The notes under the pieces are model-generated. The model did not search any database. It had not been told where the DNA came from and was given only the letters and a program-made list of their open reading frames with translations. Shown here piece after piece: positions 22,390-34,858 of a DNA stretch of 64,000 nucleotides (within the stretch, counting starts at the first letter, position 1; every line of letters starts with the position of its first letter). The stretch covers positions 30,394,134 through 30,458,133 of the forward strand of contig NC_077239.1 of assembly GCF_947179165.1 (NCBI RefSeq), given 5' to 3'. The position numbers were made by a program, and so were the translations under genes. This DNA is from Solanum dulcamara (Eukaryota; Streptophyta; Magnoliopsida; Solanales; Solanaceae).

Positions 22390-23425
22390 TTTTTGTTACG
22401 AATATAACTTTTAGCTAAGTACTTTTATCAATTATTGTATCTAAACAAATTTAAATTATAATTTTAAAAAATATATAGAATTTGAAATATTCAATAATGA
22501 AAAACAAAATTCAAAAACTTTGGACATGATAAACATAAACACATTATAGAGATCATAAAAATCATGTAGTCTATAAGTGCCAATTTTAGTTAATAGCAAT
22601 TCAAGAAAGTTACACAATGTTGTAGTCTTCCTCGATTTGATAACTTACGAATCATTACTTATATTTGTTATTAATATGTCATTTAATTAAGTATTTTATT
22701 AATTATTATATTTAAGTAAATTTAAATTATATATTTAAATAATTCTTTTAAATATACTTTGATAATATATCAATAATGATAGTTAAAATTCAAAACACTT
22801 TAAATATGGTAGATATCGATACATTATAGCAATATAATAACAAAATAAAATATAGTTCATAATTGTCGATCCTAATTAACAACAATTCAAGAGAGTCACA
22901 CATTAATGTTCTAGTCATGTGTCCTTATATTGCATTGAATTAATAACTTGTGAATCACTACTTATATTTACTATTAATATGATATCTAATTAAATAATTT
23001 TTAAATATAATTTGAGAATATTTTAATAAGAACAGTCAAAACTCAAAACACTTTACACATGATAGACATCAGCCCATTGTACAAATCATAAAATTCATAT
23101 AGTGGATAAGTGTCGACCCTAGTTAACAATAATCCAAAAAAGTCACACATTAACATTATAGTCTTGTGTCCCTATGTTACACCGATTTGACAACCTGTGA
23201 ATCATTACCTATATTTCTCTATATGAAATTTTATTAATTATTATATTTAAATAAATTTAACTACATATTTAATATTTTTTTAATATAATTTAAAAATATT
23301 ATAATAACAACTGTCAAACTTAAAACACTTTTACACGATAGACAATGACATACTCTAGAAATTATAAAAAAAAATTATATAGTTATCAGTGTTGACCATA
23401 TTGATAGCAATCAATTGGAAAAGAC
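22390..23425. repeat. AT-rich tandem array, about 250-290 bp period, roughly four degenerate units
   Basis: An ordered set of words recurs: 'aataacttgtgaatcactacttatatt', 'taattattatatttaa(g/a)taaattt', 'tcaaaacactttacacatgatagac' and 'gtcgaccctagttaacaa'. The last word anchors units near 22577, 22863, 23110 and 23388 (steps of about 286, 247 and 278). Copies are strongly diverged. It has no coding content. Confidence 0.75.
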
Positions 23426-23429
23426 ATTA

Positions 23430-23745
23430 AAATACATTTGAAAGGATCTCCAAAACTAAAATGTAAACTGAGTACCTCGGTCTGAAATGATAGACAATGT
23501 GATATCATGAAGTTTAACCAACTCTCTAATATAAAATCTAGCATATTCCTCAATTGAATAAGATGTCTTAACAGGAAAAAAATGAGTCGACTTGGTCATT
23601 CGGTCAACGATCCCCCAAATCGAATCATGTTGCCTATGGGCATGAGGCAAATCTGTAATAAAGTCCATATTCAAAGCTTCCTATTTTCAAGTAGGAATTT
23701 CAATGTCTTAAGACAAACCTCTCGGATTTTGATGCTCAACCTTTA
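23430..23745 (-). pseudogene. Gypsy integrase core fragment (element I)
   Basis: On the minus strand, from 23674 to 23456, one open frame of 72 codons reads MDFITDLP at its start and SDRGTQFTF near its end. The two Asp residues in these blocks are the first and second catalytic acids of the D,D-35-E integrase, and VDRMTKSTHF lies between them as in relatives. The catalytic Glu and C-terminal tail would lie below 23430 and are missing; the AT-rich array begins there. The upstream part is displaced by a LINE at 23746 and continues at 25931. Confidence 0.85.
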
Positions 23746-25930
23746 TTGGAAGAAAAAGGCGGGAATAGGAAATTGTTCAAGCTAGCCAGGGTGCGGGAGC
23801 GAAGGGAATACGACGTTGATCAAGTGAAGTGCATTAAGGATGAGCATGGAAAAGTATTGGTAGAGGAGACCTTTATTAAATAGAAATGACAGTCGTACTT
23901 CCATAAACGCTTGAACGAAGAAGGGGACAGAGAGATTGTGTTGGGAGATTTGGTACATACAGGGAGGCTTCATAATTTTGGGTGTTGCAAGAGTATTTTG
24001 GTCGAAGAGGTTAAGGGTACTGTGCGTAGGATGCGCTGGAGAAGAGCGACCAGACCTGACGAGATTCTTGGAGAATTTTGGAAGAATGCGAGCTCGGTAG
24101 GTTTAGAGTGGCTGACTAGGTTATTTAATGTCATATTTAGGACAATAACGATGCCTTAAGAATGGAGGTCGAGCATAATGATCCCTCTATATAAAACAAG
24201 GAGGATATCCAGAGCTGCAACAACTATAGAGGTATCAAGCTTCTAAGTCATACTATGAAAGTGTGGGAAAGAGTGGTGAAGATGAGGGTTAGGAGAGGTG
24301 TGTCTATTTTAGAGAACCAGTTTGGATTTATGTCAGAACGCTCAACTACAGAAGACATCCATCTTATAAAGAGACTGGTGGAGCAGTATAGGGAGAGGAA
24401 AAGGAATTTGCATATGGTATTCATCGATCTAGAAAAGGCTTACGATAAAGTTCTAGGAGAGATACTATGGAGATGTTTGGAGGCTAAAGGTATACCTGTG
24501 GCGTACATTAGGGTAATCAAAGATATGCATGAGGGTGACAAAACAAGGTTAAGGACAGTAGGAGGGAACTTAGAGCAATTCCCAGTTGGGATGGGGTTGC
24601 ATCAAGGATCAACCCTTAGTCCATTTTTATTTACGTTGGTGATGGATGGATTGACACGACAAATTCAAGGTGAGTTGCCATGGTGAATGATTTTTACTGA
24701 CGACATAGTCCTGATCAATGAGACTCGTAGCGGAGTTAACTCTAAGCTAGAGGATTGGAGATATACCTTGGAGTGTAAAGGGTTTAAGCTGAGTAGGACC
24801 AAGATAGAATACCTAGAGTGCAAGTTTAGTGAGACACCTCAGGAAGTTGCCGCGAAAGTTAGGCTTGGTGACTAGATCATCCAAAAGAAAAGTAATTTCA
24901 AATACCTTGGGTCTATCATACAAGACAATAGGGATATTGATGATGATTTCACATATCGTATTAGGGCAGAATGAATGAAATAGAGGCTCGCTTCCAGTGT
25001 GCTATGTGATAAGAAGGTGCCACCAAAAATTAAGGGCAAGTTCTATTAAGTGGTGGTTAGACTGACTATGTTATATGGGGCGGAGTATTGGCTAGTTAAG
25101 GTCTTTCACATTTAAAAGATGAAAGTAGCTGAGATGAGAATATTGATATGGATGTGTGGGCATACCAGGAGTGACATGATTAGAAATGAGGCTATTCGGG
25201 ACAATGTAGGAGTGGCCTCGGTGGAAGAAAAAATATGAGATATACGACTAAGATGGTTTGGGCATGTGAAGAGGAGAGACACAGATGCCCCTGTGAGGAG
25301 GTGTGAGAGGTTTACCATGGATGGTTTCAAAAGAGGTAGGGTAGGCCAAAGAAATATTGGGGAGAGGTGATTTGATAGGACATGACACAATTACAACTTA
25401 CCGAGGACATGAACTTAGATAGGAGGGTGTGGAGGACCCACGTTAGGGTAGAAGGCTAGTACATAGTCTCGTTATTCTTACCTAGTAGTAGGCGCATTAG
25501 TGCACTATAATTTCTTTTATGAAGGACTCAAATTAGGATGAAAGGCTAGGTGACTTATCCTTACACCATAGTAGTTGTAGTTCTGCTCATTGTTTATTGC
25601 CATTTGATTTTTGCATTGTATTGCTGTTTATAGGTGTGGGGCCATTGTACTTTTATTATCTTATTTATTTATAGTAGTTAATGCCTTTTTCTTTCCATAC
25701 TATTTCTACCATTACTTTCTCACTTTTGCTATTCCTTGTTTTAAACTTGTTTTCGATATACTTATCCCTATCTGACCTTTTATCTTGTTTTCCTCTCTTG
25801 AGCCAAGGATCTTTCAAAAATAGCCGCCCTACCTTTCGAGGTGGGGGTTAGGTCTGCGTACACTCTACTCTTCCCAGACCCTACATGGTGGGATTATACT
25901 GGGTTTGTTGTTGTTTTTGTTGTTGTTGTT
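23746..25930 (+). mobile_element. 5'-truncated LINE, RTE-like, with (TTG)n tail
   Basis: About 2.2 kb carries a LINE reverse transcriptase region and ends in a 3' UTR with 'ggttaggtctgcgtacac' and a TTG-repeat tail (25903-25930). The same 3' end stands alone at 58205-58382. There is no endonuclease region, so it is 5'-truncated, as most LINE copies are. It inserted into the reversed integrase. About 20 bases of the gypsy sequence present in the related copy at 33050 ('gacaatttggacattt') are missing at the junction, so there is a small target deletion and no clean duplication. The RTE assignment rests on the RT wording and TTG tail. Confidence 0.85.
23779..25455 (+). pseudogene. LINE reverse transcriptase, broken
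   Basis: The best open run is 24255-24686, with [21 protein letters not shown] (first catalytic Asp, in FIDLEKAYD) and [13 protein letters not shown]. It ends in a TGA at 24684-24686 that replaces the Cys usual in PWC. Translation resumes at once with [12 protein letters not shown], the F(A/T)DD catalytic box with both Asp residues kept. Upstream (23911-24159) lie RRMRW.RATRPDEI and WLTRLFN. Downstream are [44 protein letters not shown] and CERF, with several stops and shifts after 24875. The enzyme would copy LINE RNA at a nicked target; this copy cannot encode it. Confidence 0.85.
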
Positions 25931-26912
25931 AGTCACAAACTTTGCAATATCCCTCTTCATACCACTCCACCAATACACTTTCATCAAATCATGATAAATC
26001 TTTGTGGAACCTGAATCTACCGCAAACTATGAGCTTCGTACAATATTATTTCCCTTAAGTCATCAACATCGGGAATACATAATCGGTCTTGATATTTCAA
26101 AACACCATCTCCCCCTAGGGAGAAAGCCTTAATGGATTTTTTGGCAACCACTTTCTTCAACTTCACCATCGTAGGATCATTAGCTTGCTTGGCCTTAACA
26201 TTCTCCACAAGATATGATTTTGAACTATTTTTAACAATAATACCACCATTCTAAGAATAAACCAATCGAGCACACAAATGGGCTAACCTATAAACGTTAC
26301 ATACTAACTCTTTCGTTATAGTGTCAACATGGGCAACACTGTTCATGGACAATCTACTAAAAGCGTCGGCAACCACATTTGCTTTATCCAGATGGTACAC
26401 GCTCATATCATAGTCTTTTAACAACTCAAGCCATATACTTCATCGAAGATTCAAGTCCTTTTTAGTGAACACATATTGCAAACTCTTATGATTAGTGAAT
26501 ATATCCGCATGGAAACCATAAAGGTTGTGTCTCCAAATCCTCAAGGAAAAGAATACCACCGCTAACTCCACTTCATAGGTCAGGTAGGTCTTTTCATGCA
26601 CCTTGAGTTGCCTAGAATTATAGTCTATCACCTTACCATTATTCATTAAAACACAACCAAGACCAACCCTTGAAGCATCATAACAAACAACAAACCCATC
26701 AGAACCTTCCGGCAAGATCAACGCTACAGCGGAGTAAGCCTATCTTTCAACTCTTGGAAACTTTTCTCACATACCTCAGACCATTGGAATTTTACCTTAT
26801 TTTAGGTCAAAGTAATCAAGGGAGATGAAATGGAGGAGAAACTTTCCACAAACCATCTATAATAACTAGCTAAGCCCAAGAAACTCCGAATATCAAAAGG
26901 AGACAATGGTCT
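25931..26912 (-). pseudogene. Gypsy RNase H, integrase N-terminal region and RT end (element I)
   Basis: Read from 26912 downwards: the RT end with the KVKFQW-like block; then RNase H in a 93-codon open frame (26721-26440) with GSDGFVVCYDASRVGLGCVL, holding its Asp, [16 protein letters not shown] and TNHKSLQYVF; then the DVLSW-like linker. Another open frame (26208-26017) has VLKYQDRLCIPDVDDLR, leading to the zinc-binding region near 25940-26030. Several stops lie between frames. RNase H removes the RNA template during reverse transcription. The pol continues beyond the solo LTR at 29353. Confidence 0.85.
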
Positions 26913-29352
26913 TGTAAGGTCCCGTGTGTTTTGAATGTTGAAATGATTATAATAAGGTAAAATACAAGGATAATGGCTTTGAAGGATTTTTCAGACTCAT
27001 ATTTTGCAAGATAAAGTTTTCAAAATTGGCCCAAAATAGAAGGGTCTGTGACCCTAGTGTGTCCCACCTCTGCTCCCCCAATGTATAAACTCTTCTTTGG
27101 CCAAATCTAGTCAAATTTTACCTAGGATAGGAAAATGTACATAAAACGCATGCCTCAAATGCATTTTATGTGTAAATGATGTTACTATGTGCCCCGAGAT
27201 CGATTTACCTATTTTGAAAGAAAATAAACTAAAATAGAACATCTCCGCATCGCAAACTTTTTCCTAGACAGTTTAAATTTTAGCAAAAATTTCTAATTTT
27301 AATTGAGGGCATCTTGGATAATTCCCTGAATGTATATAGTCGGACTTGGATGATTCTTTGCGTTATCTTCCACTCTTTTTACTACCTTAAACCCAAGATT
27401 TTATTCCCCCTCCTTTCCAAATCATCTCGTACAAGATTGCTCTCAAACTAAAGGATTTCAAGCTCCCCATTGAAGACCAAGCATCAAGATTACGTCAAGT
27501 TCCTCAAGACTTTTTCAATCCCTCTTCAAGCTTTACTCTAAGGTATGTGGGTCTTTATCCATGAGTTCTTCAACCCATGGGGTCCAAAACCCTTATAATC
27601 GAATCTCTTGATTTCTAGTAACATTTTCTTATGGGTTATTCTAATTTCTAAATAGTAGCATGAATCATGATTAAACTAATAATTATTGATCTATTTTGAT
27701 GCAAAATAATTTTAAATGAATGGATTGATGGTTTGCAAGTATTTTCTCTACGTAACTCCTTAAAAGTTCTTGAAATTTATGGTGGGTTGTTTAAAGCATG
27801 ATTTTAAATTTATGAACTTTAGTGTTATGCATGATTTCATCTATATACATGTTGAAAGATTGAATTGACTTGAACCCACCTAGTTTTACTCTATTTTTAT
27901 TAGAGCACAATTTGAAGGTGTTAGACTACAATTAAATTTTTATGAAAGCTAATGACTATGATTATGGGAGTCTTTTAAATGAAAGAATGAATGTTGGTGG
28001 AAAGTTTTCTCATCCAAGATAATGGATTCTCTATGTGATAAGGATAATTCTTGCATATTTGAATCACTAAAGGTTTTAAGGAGCTATTCTATGATTATGT
28101 TTTCATAAGTATTGAGCGAGTTGTAGATATGGCCCCTCTCACTTGATGTTTGATTTTATGTCTTATGATTTGTGTATTCCGTTGAGATCTTACCAGCACC
28201 GAGTGGACCTTGGGATAGGTACTCTCTCTTGTAATTAAGGCAATACATCCATAGTAAGATCCCATTGTCTCATAACTACGTGTCATGTAGGATAAAGGAT
28301 CTTCTGTAGTAAAGGCTCGATTCCTTAAGGCTCACCCGTAGTTGAAGCTCGATCCTTTATGTAGCTTAGTGGATCCACTTAGGCATTGTGGAGTCTACCT
28401 TGGCAAGTAGTATCCCCTTTTTTTCTGATGTAGGGGTAACATCGGGACTCTATGTTATAGTTCACATGGTTTATGTTAGTTAATAGTTGTTCTCACAAAA
28501 GGTAAAGGGTCTCTCTTACAATGTTTAAGGTATTTCTTGCTATGACTACTAATCTCTCACACATGTCCATGATCTCCCAAGGTTGAATGTTTTCCTCACT
28601 AAGGTTTATGGTATATATTCTACTACGACTCATGACTCTTACCATGATTACGATTCTCATTATGTCCCATGGAATTCTATAAGGCAAATGACTTCTTACA
28701 TTGACTTATGATTATCGTTACAGTGTTTATATTTTCATGTGACTCTCTTATGGTTTGCAAATTGCATTGAGGATGTTCATGAATTACTATCATACTTTAA
28801 TGATTTACTTAATATGTTTTCTAACTTGGTCAATTGCACATTATGATATCATGCGTTGCATCGCTCATATACTCAGTACATTCAAAATATTAACACATAC
28901 TCTTTTGCCTACATGATATCACCATATAGGGACCGTCAATCCTCTTTGTTCTCATCCACGTGGATAGATTTGATCGCTTTAAGACTACTTTTAGGTGAGT
29001 TCCCATGCTTCGGGAGTAATATTTCTTTTTCTTTCTAGCTCATTTTATGTTGATACCTTTAGACATCTATCATGGTACTTCATTTATATTTTGAATGAGG
29101 GTGAGCTAGGGACATGTCTTAGCCCTCTCCAAGTTTAAGACTAGAGGTATTGTTGGACAAATGTAAGACAAATATTGACTATTGATGTTTGCTATGATGA
29201 TTTCCCATAGTCCCTCTTCCCCCTTATTTCCGCTTGTTTATTTATTATTATTACCTATGAAAGGCTAAATGAATGCTAAGATTCTTGATTGAGATACCTT
29301 CGAGTTTCTCATTCGCCATATCACGTCTAGGACCTAGGCATGGGTGGTGACA
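26913..29352 (+). mobile_element. Solo LTR, 2440 bp, with target-site duplication (element D)
   Basis: It starts TGTAAGGTCCCG and ends 'gggtggtgaca'. The 5 bp before it (26908-26912) are GGTCT and the 5 bp after it (29353-29357) are AGTCT. The related pol at 34015-34035 runs through this point without a break ('caatggtctaggacaattc'), which shows the empty site. Inside are the 'aaggtatgtgggtc' block and other family B-like landmarks, so it belongs to the same broad chromovirus group. No internal region is left, so it arose by LTR-LTR recombination. Confidence 0.85.
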
Positions 29353-29446
29353 AGTCTAAGCCAATTGTTAACCAATTCAGTCTTCTCAGCATTAGTAATA
29401 ATACCTTCACCAGAAACAATATGATGAAGAAAAACAACAGAGCTTA
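29353..29446 (-). pseudogene. RT fragment of element I
   Basis: This continues the reversed pol after the solo LTR. 'ccaattgttaacca...gtaataataccttcacc' matches the KIE...NWP and EGI blocks in the related copies at 34030-34130 and 55480-55560. It stops at 29446 where the LTR of element E begins, so the RT active site of element I is not in the window. Confidence 0.75.
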
Positions 29447-31682
29447 TGTCATGACCCAAACTAGGGATTAGTCATGACACGGTGATTAGAATCCCAAAGG
29501 ACCCCAACTAAGCCTCTTAGCATATTATCCATGAGTATACATAAGGTACCTAAACAAAATAAAACTAAATCAAGATACAAAAGCATAATCTCATAAAAAG
29601 TAGCATAAGTCTCAAAAGAGCAAAATAGGCAACATAGATTCTATGAATCTAACATGCCTCTACTAACTTGAGGGGGACATAATACATGCTCCTAGATCAC
29701 CCTTGACAATATAAGAGTAATGACGTAGTAAAATGACAAAATGAAATTAAAATATCATATCCTCCATACATGAGGACTCACCACCAAAGTGCTACTATAA
29801 CAAACTCTAGCCACAAATGAGAGAATGAGCATGATCATAGGACCCTACATTATGCTCCAATATAGGCAAAAGTATGCGTTAGTACATAGAATGCACTAAG
29901 TATGTGAGAGGTATGCATGAACAATAAACATAGGACATAATCAATATGAATCATGAGATGCAAGACCAATATCTTAAAACATGAATAAAATCATGAAAAC
30001 CTTAAAAGATCATAATCATTGCTCAATGCATCAAAATATAATCATCATAAGAATCATACATATGTGGGAGATAACTGTAAATGATATTAACAACATGCGA
30101 GCTATTGCATAGAATTTGATGATCCCCACATAGAGAAGGGCGGAGGCTACTTTCCAAGTTAGGCTCCGTCCAATTCTTATCATTATCATTTGCTATATGT
30201 GGATCCATTATCTAGGCAATATTGGCAAACCTACGGTGGAAACATAGTTTAAGGGACTAGAGGTTGCTACTAGGGCTTAGGTTGATCACCACCTCAAAGT
30301 CCTCTCGGTGCTAAGTCAACATCCCACAGAATACATATCATGTCATAACCATAAATCATAAACTTTTCATAGTCATACTTCCTAAACTTGTTCGTAGGAA
30401 TAGCTCATTATCATGTGATTCAAGTAATGTGGGTGTAGGCCTTTCATCATTACGAATTTTTTTCATAATAAAAAAGAAATATCATTAGGATCTTAAGTCA
30501 TATTCTTCCTTGAGGATCATAAGTCACCCTTCCATTAATTTACTTGAAACATCATAGAATCATCATTCATAAATCATTCATAAACTTTGAAGATCAGTCA
30601 ATAAATCTTTCATTGAATATAACTTGAAAATCATGATCATCATTAATAAATCATAATTGAAACTAGCATATATAATGAATCATTGAAATTCACCGTAAAA
30701 TCATGCAACATGATGTGAATTATGCATAAAAAGGTTAATAGCATTGAAATATATCATAATTAGGAAGAATTACTACAAATCATGAAATTAGGGCTTTTTG
30801 ATTGAAGAAATCATAAGGAAATTTGAGAGAAAATTTTGGAATTTAATGGGTCAAAGATGCCCATAAATGAAGTCCCATATACCTTGATCCTTAAAAGCCT
30901 TAAACTGAAGAGAATTGAAGCTTGACCTTAAAGAAATACTTTGAAATTGCTTAAAGAAGAAGAAAACTCTTGAAAGGAACCTTGGGAGAGAAGATTTTGA
31001 TTTAGGAATGTTTTGGGAGATAATGAGAGGGTTAGAAGACTTTAAGGTAGTTAATAGACGAGAACATAGTCCAAAAAATCATCTCCATTCATTAATAAAA
31101 CATAGGGAATGATCAAAATGACCCTCATTATAAACTAAGATAGGGCACCTTGACGAGACCTCACCACAGACCGTGATGAGCAATACGATCTGTGGTTAGG
31201 ACCGAGGTGAGGGTATTAGACTTCTGAAAAAGGGGTGAAGAAAGGAGTGCCCACCAAAAGACACACCACTACCCATTATGGGCACCATGGCCCATGGTGG
31301 TAGACTTATATTTGGAGATTTGGGGATTATAAGGGGGTTTTAGGACATCCTCCACAGAGACCTTCATGGACCATGGAAAGCAACACGGCTCATAAAGGGA
31401 GGTCGTGGTGAAAAATCTAATAGAGGCCTGCAAGAGGTTTCCACCACGGAGGCCATAACCATTTGTGGTGCGCACCAGTGTTCATAGTGCCCCTCATAGA
31501 TAACACCTATGTAACCCAAATTGCAGGGCATAGACCAGTGGCCTTTTAGGCTCGTGGTCATCTTCACGGCCCGTTAAGGGTCTCGTGAAGGCCACCTGGT
31601 GCGAAAGAGCTAAGTTTCTATTGGGAATTCATCTTTGAACCTCATTTTAGAACTTTTCAACTTCTGGAGTCTTATAATATCA
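29447..31682 (-). mobile_element. 3' LTR of element E
   Basis: A reversed LTR of 2236 bp. On the + strand it opens TGTCATGACCC and closes 'cttataatatca', next to a reversed polypurine tract. The end near 31140-31610 is rich in 'cacgg.ccgtg'-like words, as in the other family B LTRs. The candidate target duplication on the left is GCTTA (29442-29446), but I find no match at the far end of the tandem element. Confidence 0.85.
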
Positions 31683-31696
31683 TCCCCTTGGGAACA
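31683..31696 (-). other. Polypurine tract of element E
   Basis: On the minus strand this reads GTTCCCAAGGGGA directly before the LTR start TGATATTATAAG. Confidence 0.7.
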
Positions 31697-31919
31697 TTCG
31701 TGCTCGAATAGGACTAAAACTAGCTTGAATGGAATAGGGAAAAAACATAGAGCTTAATATGAATGCAAAATATCTTGAAAATGCATAAAACATGAAATCT
31801 TTGATCTCAAGCTAAAACATAACTTTAAAAATCATTTCATGAACATGGATGCATATGAAAGCTTGAGAATGATAGAAATACATAGTTTGGGCTGACTGGA
31901 TCATGAAGGAACTAAATAC

Positions 31920-33500
31920 CTCAACTAGGCTTCGAAGAAACAAGATGAGGATATCATGACATTATATTGGTTTTGGCTTCCTATGTAGAACCCTCAACCT
32001 CTTGGTTCCTCTATAACACTTTAACTGAAGCTATCTCCTAGTTTCTCAATAATCTAACTTGCTGGTCTACGATCTCAACCGGGACCTCCTCATAAGAGAG
32101 ACTGTCCCTTACCTCAATGGTGTCCAATGTCATAATGGATCTAGGATCACAAAAAAACTTTCTCAATAAGGACACATCAAACACTAGATGCATCGATACC
32201 AAATCATAAGCCAAACCCAACTCATATTCCACCTTACCAATCTACTTCAAAATCTAATATGGGCTAAAATAACGGGGACATAACTTCCCTTTATCACCAA
32301 AATGCATCACACCCTTTATGGGTGATATTTTCAAATAAATCCATTCATTAACCTCGAATTCAAGTTCTTTTTTTTCATAGTCGAATAGGACTTTTATCGG
32401 CTTTGGGCTATTTTTAATCTTTCTCTAATGATTCTAACCTTGTCCATACCCAAAAATACCAATTCGGATCCTATTAAAGAACCTTCACCTACCTCGAACC
32501 AACCGTTAGGAGATGTATACCTCCTACCATACAAAGTCTGAAATGGAGCCATCTGAATCTTGGAATAATAACTATTATTGTAGACAAATTCTATCATTGG
32601 AAAATGATCATGCCAAATACCTTTAAAATCAATAATAGATGATCTCAACATATCCTCTAATGTTTGAATGGTACGCTTGGCTTGACTATCTATCTGCGAG
32701 TGAAAAGTTATACTAAGTTTCAATTGATTATCAAGACACTTTTGGAAAGATCTCCAAAACTGTGACGTAAACTATCTTGATTCGAGATGATAGAAAATGG
32801 AACACCATGAAGGTTAACCAACTCTAAGATAGATAATCTAGCATAGTCTTAGGTTGAATACGAGTCTTAACAGGAAGAAAATGAGCGGACTTAGTCATTT
32901 GGTCAATAACCGCTCAAATAGAATCATGTTACGTACAGGTACTAGGCAAACCAATAATGAAGTCCATATTCAAAGCATCCAATTTCTAAGTAGGAATTCC
33001 ATATCTTGAACCAAACATCCCAATTTTTGATGCTCAACTTTCGCTTGTTGACAATTTGGACATTTAGACACAAAATCCACAATATTCCTCTTCATATCAT
33101 TCAACTAATACACTTTCCTCAAATCAGGATATATCTTTATGGAACCCGAATTAATAGAATATCGCGAACTATGAGCCTCTGATAATATCATTTCCTGCAA
33201 CCCATCAACATTGGGAACACATAATCGGCCTTGATATTTCAAAATGCCACCTTCTCTTGGAAGAAAACCTCAATGGATTTTTCGGCAACCGCCTTCTTCA
33301 ATTCGGCCAACAAAAGATCATTATACCATTTTTCCTTAACATCTGCCACAAATGATAATTCAAAACAATTTTGAACAATCACACCACCATCCTCGGAATC
33401 AACCAAGAAAACACACAAATGGGATAATCTATGAATATCCCAAGCTAACTCTTTTTTCTCATCCTAGACACGAGATACACTATTCATGGACCTTTCCCGG
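31920..33500 (-). pseudogene. Integrase of element E, broken
   Basis: Order on the minus strand: the zinc-binding region with GLHQEMILSEAHSSR-like wording (33200-33150); the core (33000-32750); a 109-codon open frame (32723-32394) with RTIQTLEDML, FVYNNSYYS.IQMAPF and LYGRRY; then the C-terminal frame (32232-32038) with YELGL.YDL, VFDVSLLRKF and DTIEV.DSLSYEEVP. A chromodomain-like tail lies near 32035-31930. The third catalytic acid, Glu in the motif DGQ(S/A)ER, is Lys here (AAG, 32676-32678), a single G-to-A change. Stops and shifts separate the frames. The role would be DNA insertion in the nucleus. Confidence 0.85.
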
Positions 33501-34858
33501 ATGATATAGCACACTCATATCATAATCCTTCAACAACTCAAGCCATCTCCTTTGTCGAAGGTTCAAGTCATTTTAAGTGAAAAAATATTACAAACTCTTG
33601 TGATTGGTTAAAACATCCACAAAGACACCATATAAATAGTGTCTCTATAACTTCAAATCAAATACCACAGTCGCTAAATCCAAGTCATGAGTCGGGTAAT
33701 TCTTTTCATGAACCTTGAGTTGTCTAGAAGTATATGATATCACTTTACCATTTTGCATTAAAAAATAAGAAAAACCAACTCGTGAAGCATCACAATACAA
33801 AACAAACCCATCGGAACCTTCCAGTAAAGTCAACACTAGAGCAGAGGTAAGTCTATTCTTCAACTCTTAAAAGTTTTAATCGCATTCCTCATACCATTGT
33901 AATTTCACCTTTTTTTGAGTCAAAGTAGTCAAGGGTGATGCAATGAAAGAGTAGCCTTCCACAAACCATCTATAGTAATTGGTTAAGCCCAAGAAACTCT
34001 GAATATCAGAAGGAGACAATGGTCTAGGACAATTCTTAACCGCTTAGATCTTCTTAGGATCAACCATGATACCTTCATCGGAGATAATATGGCCAAGAAA
34101 ATGAACGATCATTAACCAAAATTCACAATTACTAAACTTTCCGTACAACTGACTGTCCTTGAGAATTTACAATAAAATCCTCAAATGATTGGCATGCTCT
34201 TCCTCACTCAGAGAGTAGACCAAAATATCACCGATGAACATATTAACAAACATATCTAAGTATTACTTGAACACTCTATTCATCAAATCCATAAAAAGTG
34301 TAGGACCATTCATTAGTGCAAAATACATAATCCAGAATTCAAAGTGATCATACCAAGTTCTAAAAGCTATCTTTGGAATGTCACATTAACTTACTCGGAG
34401 TTGATGATAACCTGATCGAGATCAATCTTTATACATAAACTTTCTACTTGAAGTTGGTCGAACAAGTCATCAATCCTTGGAATGAGATACTTATACTTAA
34501 TCGTGACCTTGTTCAATTACTGGTAATTAGTACACATACGAAGAGAACCATCTTTCTTTCTAACAAAGAGAATCGGAGCACCCCATGGAGAGATACTTGG
34601 TGTAATGAAACCTTTATCCAATAAATCCTTCTCATAATCCTTTATCTCTTTCAATTCTGCTAGAGCCATTTGATAAGGAGGAGTAGAGATAGGTTTAGTA
34701 TCAAGGCGGAGATTGATAACAAAGTCTATTTCCCTTTCGAGTGAAATGCCTGGGGGATCATTGGGGAAAACTTTTAAAAACTTATTAACAACTAGAACTA
34801 ACTCAAGAGTAGGAGTTTTGTAATTAGTATCTGTAACCTGACTAGATAATAGATGCAA
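33501..34858 (-). pseudogene. RT and RNase H of element E, broken
   Basis: An open frame of 113 codons (34858-34517) gives the RT start: DVFP-like [63 protein letters not shown]. The palm follows with breaks. The catalytic box, normally FIDD, reads FIGD: GGT at 34230-34232 replaces the first Asp. RNase H (33863-33645) keeps [16 protein letters not shown] and [19 protein letters not shown]. The RT would copy the element's RNA; with this box it would be inactive even without the stops. Confidence 0.85.

Noticed and set aside
21201..23425. CRISPR-like array
   Set aside because: Repeats are degenerate and AT-rich, spacing is irregular, no cas genes occur, and the setting is a plant nuclear genome.
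24255..24686. The 143-codon open frame as a functional host gene
   Set aside because: It is LINE reverse transcriptase with a stop just before the catalytic FTDD box, and flanking blocks of the same enzyme are broken.
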